Shown one piece after another: positions 1-5,770 of a stretch of DNA of 7,615 bases. Within the stretch, counting starts at the first letter, position 1. Each line of letters starts with the position of its first letter. The DNA lies in assembly GCA_026400595.1 (NCBI GenBank), contig JAPLOT010000157.1, forward strand, positions 1-7,615. Direction: 5' to 3'. The notes under the pieces were generated by a model, which worked only from the letters and a program-made list of their open reading frames with translations, was not told the DNA's origin and ran no database searches. The stretch comes from Alphaproteobacteria bacterium. GTDB taxonomy: Bacteria > Pseudomonadota > Alphaproteobacteria > Rhizobiales > Aestuariivirgaceae. The translations under genes and the position numbers were made by a program.

Positions 1-1026
1 GTGGTCGGCGAAGCGGTGGGCCCATTCGCGCAGCGTCTCGGCATAGTGCAGGCGCAGGATTTCGATGTCGGTGATGTAGAGGCCGGCACCCTCGATCTGC
101 GGCACGACTTCCGACAGGGCAGGGATATAGCCGCCGGGGAAGATGTATTTCTTCACCCAGGCGCTGGTGGCGCCCGGCCCGTCCGAGCGGTTGATGGAAT
201 GCACCACGGCAGCACCGTCGTCGGCGAGCAGCGTGCGGATCTTGCCGAAGTATTCGGGAAAATGGCCGACGCCCACATGCTCGAACATGCCGACCGAGAC
301 GATGCGGTCGAAACGCTGGTCGAGGTGGCGGTAGTCCTTGAGGTGGAATTTCACACGGTCCGCGATGCCGCGCTGTTCGGCGCGCTCGTTCGACAGCTTG
401 TGCTGTTCTTCCGACAGGGTCACGCCGGTCACCTCGGCGCCGCAGGTCTCGGCCAGATAGAGGCCCAGCCCGCCCCAGCCCGAGCCGATGTCCAGCACCT
501 TCATGCCGGGCTTGATCATCAGCTTGGCGGCGAGGTGGCGCTTCTTGGCCAGCTGCGCATCTTCGAGCGATGCTTCCGGGCCTTCGAAATAGGCACAGGA
601 GTATTGCCGGTCGCGGTCGAGGAAGAGATCGTAGAGCGCGCCCGACAGATCGTAGTGATGGGCCACGTTCTCCTTGGCCTTGCCCACCGGATTATACTGG
701 TCGATGCGCTTCTTGAAGCGGCGCAGGCCATACATGAGGCGGGCGGGGGCCGGCATCTTGTTGGCCTCGACATTGGCCATCAGCAGCGCCAGCACGTCAT
801 AGATCGTGCAGTCCTTCACATCGATGCTGCCGTCCATGTAGCATTCGCCAAGAAAAAGGTCGGCGTCGAAGACAAGCTTGCGCGCCGCCTCCGCGGTCTT
901 GACCAGCAGATGCACCGGCGACCCCGTGCCGTCGCCATAGCTGCGCGTGACGCCATCCGGTCCGGTGACGCGCATCGTTCCTTGCGCCAGCACGGCCTTG
1001 AAGGCACGGTCCAGGAGTCGGTACAT
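1..1026 (-). CDS. cfa: Cyclopropane-fatty-acyl-phospholipid synthase, 3' end cut off by window edge
   Basis: This enzyme transfers a methylene group from S-adenosylmethionine to cis double bonds of membrane phospholipid acyl chains, making cyclopropane fatty acids, usually in stationary phase or under acid stress. The frame is open for 342 codons to the left edge. It carries the SAM-binding motif VLDIGSGWGG at residues 177-186. It also has the residues that match, by my recollection of the E. coli enzyme, the bicarbonate-site set C139/E239/H266/Y317, here C144 (YSCAYF), E249 (MFEHVG), H276 (VVHSINR) and Y328 (LHYAETL). The ATG at 1026 has a GGGAGG Shine-Dalgarno 8 bases upstream. An ATG at 1034 lies in another frame and gives only a short peptide. 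The family is usually about 380-420 residues, so roughly 40-80 are missing beyond the edge. It is separated from rplI by a terminator and so is probably transcribed independently. Confidence 0.95.
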   Translation of the reverse strand, partial: MYRLLDRAFKAVLAQGTMRVTGPDGVTRSYGDGTGSPVHLLVKTAEAARKLVFDADLFLGECYMDGSIDVKDCTIYDVLALLMANVEANKMPAPARLMYGLRRFKKRIDQYNPVGKAKENVAHHYDLSGALYDLFLDRDRQYSCAYFEGPEASLEDAQLAKKRHLAAKLMIKPGMKVLDIGSGWGGLGLYLAETCGAEVTGVTLSEEQHKLSNERAEQRGIADRVKFHLKDYRHLDQRFDRIVSVGMFEHVGVGHFPEYFGKIRTLLADDGAAVVHSINRSDGPGATSAWVKKYIFPGGYIPALSEVVPQIEGAGLYITDIEILRLHYAETLREWAHRFADH

Positions 1027-1078
1027 GATTGCATCCTCCCAAAGACACGCCGCCGGCCCGTCCGCAGGCGGTCATTCC

Positions 1079-1117
1079 CCCCGAAGTATTAATGAAAGTT
1101 AATACAAGGCTTCGGGG
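1079..1117. repeat. AT-rich interrupted dyad upstream of cfa
   Basis: The outer arms CCCCGAAG (1079-1086) and CTTCGGGG (1110-1117) are perfect reverse complements. The inner arms TATTAA (1087-1092) and TTAATA (1099-1104) also pair perfectly around TGAAAG. The only asymmetry is five extra bases, CAAGG, between the inner and outer right arms. The AT-rich core stands out in GC-rich DNA, and the element lies 53 bases upstream of the cfa start codon. It could be an operator, or a structured part of the cfa leader. The RNA of either strand could fold. I found no convincing -35/-10 pair with normal spacing here. Confidence 0.5.
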
Positions 1118-1178
1118 CCTCGCAAGAGGGAGGAATCTGCTGAGTTAACAGGGGTTCCGCAAGGTCAGGATACCACAG

Positions 1179-1205
1179 AAAAAGGGCCGCCCCGAAGGGC
1201 GGCCC
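1179..1205 (-). terminator. Intrinsic terminator of the rpsF-rpsR-rplI operon
   Basis: Read on the minus strand, GGGCCGCCC (1205-1197) is followed by the loop TTCG (1196-1193), then the perfect complement GGGCGGCCC (1192-1184) and five T residues (1183-1179). A nine-base all-GC stem closed by a UUCG tetraloop and a U tract is a classic Rho-independent terminator. It starts about 30 bases after the rplI stop codon. The plus-strand reading has no T tract directly after the stem, so it should act mainly on minus-strand transcripts. Confidence 0.92.
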
Positions 1206-1235
1206 TCATCCGTTTTGATGCGGGCCAGGCCGCGG

Positions 1236-1802
1236 TCAGGCGTTGTCCTGCGCCTCGGCTTCCTGCTCGAACAGGGCCTCGGCGGCCGCGCGGATCTCGG
1301 CGCGGTCGGAGACCGGGCCGGTGAGGTCCTCGCCGCGGGCCTGGGCGTCCGCCTCGTCGGCGGAGCGGGCGACGTTCACCGTCACCTTCACCTCGACCTC
1401 CGGATGCGGAATGACCGACACGGTGTAGAGGCCGATGGTCTTGATCGGCGCATCGAGATGCACGTGGCCGCGCTCGACCTTGATGCCGGTGGCGGTGGCC
1501 GCCTCGGCGATGTCGCGCGGGGTGACCGAGCCGTAGAGCTGGCCCGACTCGCCGGCCTGGCGGATCAGCACGAAGGTCTTGCCCGCGAGGCCCTTGGCCT
1601 CGGCCTCGGCCGCGCCGCGCCGGTCGGCGTTGCGGGCCTCGAGAACGGCGCGCTCGCGCTCGAACTTGGCCTTGTTGGCGTCGGTGGCGCGCAAAGCCTT
1701 AACGCGGCGGAGCAGGAAGTTGCGGGCATAGCCGTCCTTGACCTTCACCACTTCGCCCATGGCGCCAAGCTTGGCGACGCGCTCAAGAAGAATAACGTCC
1801 AT
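1236..1802 (-). CDS. rplI: 50S ribosomal protein L9
   Basis: L9 binds 23S rRNA near the base of the L1 stalk and helps keep the reading frame. The N-terminal domain begins MDVILLERVAKLGAMGEVV and contains the family signature region GYARNFLLRR at about residues 24-33. A long charged connecting helix follows (about 40-75), then the C-terminal domain with GSVTPRDIAEA and a hydrophobic HPEVEVKVTVNV strand near residues 133-144. After this comes an Ala/Glu/Asp-rich tail of about 40 residues. At 188 residues it is longer than the E. coli protein (149), as is common in alphaproteobacteria. The ATG at 1802 follows GGAG with 8 intervening bases, and starts 13 bases after the rpsR stop. It is the last gene of its operon, before the terminator at 1179-1205. 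Confidence 0.98.
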   Translation of the reverse strand: MDVILLERVAKLGAMGEVVKVKDGYARNFLLRRVKALRATDANKAKFERERAVLEARNADRRGAAEAEAKGLAGKTFVLIRQAGESGQLYGSVTPRDIAEAATATGIKVERGHVHLDAPIKTIGLYTVSVIPHPEVEVKVTVNVARSADEADAQARGEDLTGPVSDRAEIRAAAEALFEQEAEAQDNA

Positions 1803-1814
1803 TGTCCGGTCTCC

Positions 1815-2057
1815 TTACTTCAGCACATAGGGCAGCAGGCCGAGGAAGCGGGCGCGCTTGATGGCCTTGGCCAGCTCGCGCTGCTTCTTGGCGCAGACGG
1901 CGGTGATGCGGGACGGAACGATCTTGCCGCGCTCGGAAATGTAGCGCTGCAGCAGACGCGTGTCCTTGAAGTCGATCTTCGGCGCATTGTCGCCGGTGAA
2001 GGGACAGCTCTTCTTGCGGCGGAAGAAGGGGCGGCGTGCGGGTTGACCAGTCGACAT
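1815..2057 (-). CDS. rpsR: 30S ribosomal protein S18
   Basis: S18 binds the central domain of 16S rRNA as a heterodimer with S6, encoded just upstream. The 80-residue product has the expected family length. It contains the basic N-terminus RRPFFRRKKSCPF, the conserved DFKDTRLLQRYISERGKI segment at about residues 29-46, and the PSRITAVCAKKQRELAKAIK helix at about 48-67, ending in LLPYVLK. Only two cysteines remain (C18 and C55), so it does not look like a complete four-cysteine zinc-binding version. The ATG at 2057 overlaps the rpsF stop by one base (TGATG), with GGAAGGAG just upstream inside rpsF. Translation of the two partners is therefore likely coupled. Confidence 0.98.
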   Translation of the reverse strand: MSTGQPARRPFFRRKKSCPFTGDNAPKIDFKDTRLLQRYISERGKIVPSRITAVCAKKQRELAKAIKRARFLGLLPYVLK

Positions 2058-2506
2058 CAGTTCGCTCCTTCCACTTCGGCTTCCTCGCGGCGGCCACGGC
2101 CACCGTCACGGCTTTCGCGGCCTTCACGGCCGCCGAAGCCACCGCCGCCGCCGAAGCCGCGGTCGCTGCGCTCTTCGCGTTCGTCGCGGCGGCGCATCTG
2201 GGCCGACGGGCCTTCCTCCAGCGCCTCGACCTTGACCGTCAGGTGACGGATCACGTCTTCGCTGAGCGACATCTGGCGCTCCATCTCGGCCACGGCGGCC
2301 GCGGGGGCGTCGATGTTCATCAGCGTGTAATGCGCCTTGCGGTTCTTCTTGATGCGGAAGGAGAGGGACTTGACGCCCCAGTACTCCGTCTTGGTGACCT
2401 TGCCGCCGCCGGCGGCGATGAGGCCCTTGAACTGCTCGGTCAGGGCATCGACCTGCGTGTTCGATGCATCCTGGCGCGTCAGGAATACGTGCTCGTAGAG
2501 AGCCAT
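2057..2506 (-). CDS. rpsF: 30S ribosomal protein S6
   Basis: S6 is a small-subunit protein of the 16S central domain that pairs with S18. The ferredoxin-like fold runs from MALYEHVFLTRQDAS to about residue 100, with the conserved GGKVTKTEYWGVKSLSFRIK and KKNRKAHYTLMNID segments. After residue 105 comes a low-complexity tail with RGFGGGGGFGG and repeated Arg/Glu/Gly, giving 149 residues against about 135 in E. coli. Such tails are typical of alphaproteobacterial S6. The ATG at 2506 has a GAAAGG Shine-Dalgarno 9 bases upstream. It is the first gene of rpsF-rpsR-rplI. In several bacterial phyla this operon is autoregulated by the S6:S18 complex binding its own mRNA, which makes the hairpins upstream relevant. 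Confidence 0.97.
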   Translation of the reverse strand: MALYEHVFLTRQDASNTQVDALTEQFKGLIAAGGGKVTKTEYWGVKSLSFRIKKNRKAHYTLMNIDAPAAAVAEMERQMSLSEDVIRHLTVKVEALEEGPSAQMRRRDEREERSDRGFGGGGGFGGREGRESRDGGRGRREEAEVEGAN

Positions 2507-2554
2507 GTGGGATAGCCTTTCTTCGTTACGTTTCAGCGACTTGCATCCGGCGCA

Positions 2555-2588
2555 GAGCCTCTTTCGAACCTGGTTGAAGGCTCGAAAG
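2555..2588 (-). promoter_or_regulatory. Two mutually exclusive hairpins in the rpsF upstream/leader region
   Basis: Hairpin A spans 2561-2588. On the minus strand CTTTCGAGCCT pairs with AGGTTCGAAAG, 10 of 11 positions matching, around a six-base loop. Hairpin B uses GAGCCT (2583-2578), which is part of hairpin A's left arm, and pairs it perfectly with AGGCTC (2560-2555). Both cannot form at once. The element ends 48 bases upstream of the rpsF start. It could belong to the 5' leader and respond to the S6:S18 complex. A TTGACC hexamer at 2597-2592 on the same strand resembles a -35 box; if it is one, the hairpin bases would be promoter spacer rather than leader, but I see no good -10 for it. 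Confidence 0.45.
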
Positions 2589-2638
2589 ACCGGTCAAACG
2601 AAAGAGCGGAGACACGGGAAGACGGGGTCGAAGCCCCT

Positions 2639-2654
2639 GATTGCCAAGGCAATC
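2639..2654. repeat. Seven-base-arm dyad in the divergent intergenic region
   Basis: GATTGCC (2639-2645) and GGCAATC (2648-2654) are perfect reverse complements separated by AA. The two-base gap is too short for a stable RNA hairpin loop, so the shape suggests a protein-binding site for a dimeric regulator. It lies between the divergent rpsF and copper-type operons, 127 bases before the DUF2946 start. No known regulator consensus can be assigned from sequence alone. Confidence 0.4.
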
Positions 2655-2692
2655 CTTCCGTTCAGCCCCCAGCCGGGTGCCTATCGGCAGGC

Positions 2693-2711
2693 GGCTTATG
2701 GCGGATAAGCC
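2693..2711. repeat. Inverted repeat upstream of the DUF2946 gene
   Basis: GGCTTAT (2693-2699) and ATAAGCC (2705-2711) pair perfectly around GGCGG. This can form a stem-loop on either strand or act as an operator. There is no following T tract on either strand, so it is not a typical terminator. It lies 69 bases upstream of the ATG at 2781 and may fall in the promoter or leader of the plus-strand operon. Confidence 0.35.
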
Positions 2712-2780
2712 CGGTGATTGCAACCCCTGCGACTCTTGCGGCTCTGGCGGATAGACGCGGGTGGAGGCAAGGTTCCGCGC

Positions 2781-3161
2781 ATGAGCGTCCGGGGGACAGA
2801 ACAGAAGCGCACGACACGGGCAGGGGTATCCCTGAGCCTGCTCCTTGCGTTGCTGCTGCCCTTGCTGCTCGGCGTGCTCCCGGCGCCAACCACGGCCGCC
2901 CAGCTCGCCCAGGACATCGCCGCAAGCTACTGCGACCCGGACGGCGAGCGTCCGGCGCAGTCGCCTCATGGCGATCACAAGACCTGCTGCATCCTCTGCC
3001 CGGCCGGCGCTCTTGCTGCGCTAGAAGCGCGCGACGTGCCCATCGATCCGGCGCCCGCCGCGCAGGCGGACGTCTGGGTGGCCGGCCTCGGCCTGTCGCT
3101 GTTGCCCGGCCGCCGCATCGATCTGACCCAGATCGTTCCGCGAGGCCCTCCATCGCCGTGA
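2781..3161 (+). CDS. Small secreted Cys/His-rich protein, DUF2946-like
   Basis: This 126-residue protein of unknown function has an N-terminal export signal: basic residues through R13, a leucine-rich core at about 18-33 and a likely cleavage region near A39-A40. The exported part has a cluster H63, H66, C69, C70, C73 (HGDHKTCCILCPAG) plus C51, followed by a second hydrophobic stretch at about 98-108 and an RGPP ending. The cysteine cluster, the short length and the Pro-rich end are features I associate with DUF2946 proteins, often found near copper genes. Metal binding is inferred. I chose the ATG at 2781 because the upstream in-frame ATG at 2718 would put 21 extra residues before the signal; a GGAGG at 2763-2767 precedes 2781 with rather long 13-base spacing. 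It is the probable first gene of the copper-type operon, 72 bases before the PepSY gene. Confidence 0.8.
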   Translation: MSVRGTEQKRTTRAGVSLSLLLALLLPLLLGVLPAPTTAAQLAQDIAASYCDPDGERPAQSPHGDHKTCCILCPAGALAALEARDVPIDPAPAAQADVWVAGLGLSLLPGRRIDLTQIVPRGPPSP

Positions 3162-3233
3162 TGACCTGAATGCGTATCCGCGGGCCGCACTGCGCGCGCC
3201 CGCCGTTCTTCATCATCACCTTGCGAGGTCTTC

Positions 3234-4634
3234 ATGTCGTCGACAATTCTGCCGCAGCAGGACGCTGTGGCCAGCACGCGGCTCTACCGGGCCATGTGGC
3301 GCTGGCATTTCTATGCCGGCCTCTATGTCATTCCCTTTCTCATCATGCTGGCTGTCACCGGCCTCATCATCCTGTGGTTCACCGCCATTGCGCCCGAGTA
3401 TGGCGACCGGCTGACGCTGCAGCCCGGCGCCCAGGCGCTGAGCATCACCCAGCAGGCCGATGCAGCGCTGGCCGCACACCCCGGCGGCACCATCGGCAAA
3501 TATGTCGCGCCGCTCGGCCCCGATAATCCGGCGCTGTTCCAGGTCAATCTGGAACAGGGCAACCGCATGATCGCGCTCGATCCCTATACCGGGCAGATCC
3601 TGCGCGACCGTGCGCAGGATGGAACCTGGAACGAGTTCGCCACCGACATCCACGGCTCGCTGCTGCTGGGCGGCAGCGGCGGCTTCGGCGACTTCCTGAT
3701 CGAAGTGGCGGCCAGCCTCGGCATCGTGCTGCTGATCACCGGCCTTTACCTGTGGTGGCCGCGCGGCACCGGCTGGCGCGATGTCCTGGTGCCGCGGCTT
3801 TCGGCGGGCGGCCGCGCCTTCTGGAAGTCGATCCACTCGGTCACCGGGTTCTGGATGTCGCTGGTCATCCTCTTCTTCCTGGTCTCGGGATTGTCCTGGG
3901 CGGGCGTCTGGGGCGGGAAGTTCGTGCAGGCCTGGAGCACCTTCCCGGCCGAGAAGTGGGACAGCGTGCCCTTGTCCGATGAAGCCCATGCCGGCATGAA
4001 CCATGGTGCCCTCAAGGAAGTGCCCTGGGCGCTGGAGCAGACGCTGATGCCGGCCTCGGGGTCGGCGGCCGGCGTCACCGGCCTGCCGGAAGGCGTGCCC
4101 GTGGTGCTCGAGTCGGTGGTGGCGCTGGGCCGTGCCATCGGCTTCGAAGGCCGCTTCCAGGTGGCCGTACCCTCCGACAAGACGGGGGTCTGGACGCTGA
4201 GCCAGGACTCGATGAGCTACGACAGCCCCGATCCGACAGCCGACCGCACGGTGCATGTCGACCAGTACACGGGCAAGATCCTCGCCTCGGCCGCCTTTGC
4301 CGACTATTCGCTGGCCGGCAAGGCGATGGCCGTGGGCATCGCCCTGCACGAAGGCCAGATGGGATTGTGGAACATCGTCCTCAATGTCGTCTTCTGCCTC
4401 GCCGTGATCCTGATCGCGGTCAGCGGTGTGGTGATGTGGTGGCTGCGCCGGCCGGTGGGCGAGTTCGGCGTGCCGCTCTATCCGAAAGCCTATCGCGTGC
4501 CGCTGGCCATCCTTGGCCTTGCGGTGCTGGTGGCCATTGCCTTCCCGCTGGGCGGTGCCGCCATCGCGCTCATCGCCGTGGTCGACTTCCTTCTGCCGAA
4601 GCGCGTGAAGGAAGCCGGTTCCGCCAAAGCCTGA
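3234..4634 (+). CDS. PepSY-associated transmembrane protein
   Basis: This 466-residue inner-membrane protein belongs to the PepSY_TM family, members of which occur with iron or copper uptake genes and may act as metal or siderophore reductases. Membrane segments lie at about residues 27-52, 151-175, 203-223, 375-400 and 420-455. Between the first two is a PepSY-like periplasmic domain with the pattern ALDPYTGQIL at 114-123; a second, VHVDQYTGKIL, lies near 340. Conserved histidines next to membrane segments are H25 (WRWHFYAG), H140 (DIHGSLLLG), H201 (SIHSVTGFW) and H372 (LHEGQMG), reasonable haem or metal ligands. The ATG at 3234 has GAGG at 3225-3228, 5 bases upstream. The PCu(A)C gene begins 27 bases after its stop. 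The copper link comes from neighbours; the substrate is not shown by the sequence. Confidence 0.93.
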   Translation: MSSTILPQQDAVASTRLYRAMWRWHFYAGLYVIPFLIMLAVTGLIILWFTAIAPEYGDRLTLQPGAQALSITQQADAALAAHPGGTIGKYVAPLGPDNPALFQVNLEQGNRMIALDPYTGQILRDRAQDGTWNEFATDIHGSLLLGGSGGFGDFLIEVAASLGIVLLITGLYLWWPRGTGWRDVLVPRLSAGGRAFWKSIHSVTGFWMSLVILFFLVSGLSWAGVWGGKFVQAWSTFPAEKWDSVPLSDEAHAGMNHGALKEVPWALEQTLMPASGSAAGVTGLPEGVPVVLESVVALGRAIGFEGRFQVAVPSDKTGVWTLSQDSMSYDSPDPTADRTVHVDQYTGKILASAAFADYSLAGKAMAVGIALHEGQMGLWNIVLNVVFCLAVILIAVSGVVMWWLRRPVGEFGVPLYPKAYRVPLAILGLAVLVAIAFPLGGAAIALIAVVDFLLPKRVKEAGSAKA

Positions 4635-4661
4635 GATCATCCACAAGAAAGGAATCCGATC

Positions 4662-5135
4662 ATGAGACTCTTCAAGGAACTCGCCTTCGCCGCGACACTC
4701 TCGCTGGCCTCGATCTTTGCCATCGCCTCGGGCCACGCGCACGAGATCAAGCTTGGCGACATCGTCATCTCGCATCCCTGGTCGCGTCCCGCGCCGATGG
4801 CGTCGGACGTCGCTGCAGGCTTCATGAAGATCACCAACACCGGCACCGCAGACGACAGGCTGGTCAGCGCCACCGCCGCCATCACCGGCACGGTGCAGCT
4901 GCATGACATGAAGATGGAGGGCGACGTGATGAAGATGTCCGAGATCCCCGGCGGCATCGTCATCCCGACCGGCCAGACGGTTGAACTGAAGCCAAAGTCG
5001 CTCCATGTCATGTTCATGGATCTCAAGCGTGCACCGGTCGAGGGCGAGCAGTTCAAGGGAACCCTCACCTTCGAGAAGGCGGGCACCGTCGAGATCGACT
5101 ACGAAGTGACGGCACAGGCCCCGGAGGCGCATTGA
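4662..5135 (+). CDS. Periplasmic copper chaperone, PCu(A)C family
   Basis: PCu(A)C proteins bind Cu(I) in the periplasm and help load the CuA site of cytochrome c oxidase, often with a SCO protein. The 157-residue product has a signal peptide; the GHA-H junction at residues 24-27 suggests cleavage after A26, leaving an N-terminal histidine. The copper motif is present: H81, M92, then H115-V-M117, with extra methionines M83, M85, M90 and M119. Spacing is H-x10-M-x22-H-x-M, one residue longer in the second gap than the canonical x21. HPWSR at 38-42 is also typical. The ATG at 4662 follows AAGGA (4649-4653) by 8 bases. The stop overlaps the SCO start by one base, so the two are probably made together. 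Confidence 0.95.
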   Translation: MRLFKELAFAATLSLASIFAIASGHAHEIKLGDIVISHPWSRPAPMASDVAAGFMKITNTGTADDRLVSATAAITGTVQLHDMKMEGDVMKMSEIPGGIVIPTGQTVELKPKSLHVMFMDLKRAPVEGEQFKGTLTFEKAGTVEIDYEVTAQAPEAH

Positions 5136-5719
5136 TGCTGCGGTTCATCCGTATCGCCAGCCTGGTGGCGGCGGCGCTTCTCGCCGCCGTCACCGGCTAC
5201 GTCTATCTCACCCGCGGCGAGGCGGTGGTAAGTGTTGCCGATATCGGCGGCCCCTTCCGCCTGGCCTCGGCCAATGGCGGGGTCGTCGACAGCCAGGATC
5301 TGGCAGGCAAGCCCTTCGCCGTCTTCTTCGGCTTCACCCGCTGCCCCGAAGTGTGCCCGACCACGATGGCGGAGATGAGTGCCGCTCTCACCGAGCTCGG
5401 CGACCAGGGCAAGGACCTGCGGGTCTTCTTCGTCACCGTCGATCCGGAACGTGATACGGCGGACTTCCTGAAGGACTATCTCTCCAGCTTCGATCCCCGC
5501 ATCGAAGCGCTGGTGCCCACAGCGGACGAGCTTGCGGCCATGGCGCGCGCCTTCCGCGCCTTCTACGCCAAGTCGCCGACCTCCGATGGCGGATACACCA
5601 TGGACCATACGGCCACGGTCTTCCTGATGGACCGGCAGGGCAAGCTCGCCTCGACCATTTCCTACGGCGAGGAACAGGCAACACGCATGGCCAAGCTGCG
5701 CAAGCTGCTTGGCGTGTAA
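5135..5719 (+). CDS. SCO1/SenC family copper-dependent CuA assembly protein
   Basis: SCO proteins are membrane-anchored, thioredoxin-fold proteins that deliver copper to, or reduce cysteines of, the CuA centre in cytochrome oxidase subunit II. The 194-residue product has one N-terminal membrane anchor (about 7-25). The thioredoxin-like domain carries the copper ligands C70 and C74 in TRCPEVCPTTM and the distal histidine H158 in TMDHTATVFLMD. VFFVTVDPERDT at about 97-108 is also characteristic. Length fits the family. I chose ATG 5135, which overlaps the upstream stop in TGATG and has GGAGG at 5123-5127 seven bases before it; a TTG three bases earlier is less likely. It is translationally coupled to the PCu(A)C gene, which supports a shared role in oxidase maturation. 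Confidence 0.95.
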   Translation: MLRFIRIASLVAAALLAAVTGYVYLTRGEAVVSVADIGGPFRLASANGGVVDSQDLAGKPFAVFFGFTRCPEVCPTTMAEMSAALTELGDQGKDLRVFFVTVDPERDTADFLKDYLSSFDPRIEALVPTADELAAMARAFRAFYAKSPTSDGGYTMDHTATVFLMDRQGKLASTISYGEEQATRMAKLRKLLGV

Positions 5720-5770
5720 GTTCCGGAAAGCCGTGCTAGACTCGCTTGCCTGTTCCTGGTGGTGTTGGTC

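Noticed and set aside
1..1092. Open frame on the plus strand opposite cfa
   Set aside because: The minus strand encodes a complete set of cyclopropane synthase motifs; the plus frame is an antisense shadow.
1215..2246. Open frame on the plus strand opposite rplI, rpsR and part of rpsF
   Set aside because: The minus-strand ribosomal proteins are certain; the plus translation ends in low-complexity Ser/Arg/Pro sequence.
2624..2637. GGGG…CCCC mini-hairpin in the divergent intergenic region
   Set aside because: Only four base pairs and no T tract; too weak to support a function.
2718..2780. Longer start for the DUF2946-like protein at the ATG at 2718
   Set aside because: It adds 21 residues ahead of the signal peptide and would overlap likely promoter sequence; the start at 2781 gives a normal signal peptide.
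3180..3203. GCGGGC…GCCCGC stem between the DUF2946 and PepSY genes, followed by a pyrimidine-rich stretch
   Set aside because: The loop is 12 bases and there is no real T tract; in GC-rich DNA such six-base stems are common, so I do not call a terminator.
3216..5132. Very long open frame on the minus strand opposite the PepSY and PCu(A)C genes
   Set aside because: Its translation is rich in His, Arg, Gly and Asp without recognisable domains, as expected when GC-rich coding DNA is read on the opposite strand; the plus-strand genes have clear families.
5721..5728. TTCCGGAA palindrome after the SCO stop codon
   Set aside because: An eight-base palindrome with no loop or T tract is expected by chance and gives no evidence for a terminator or operator.
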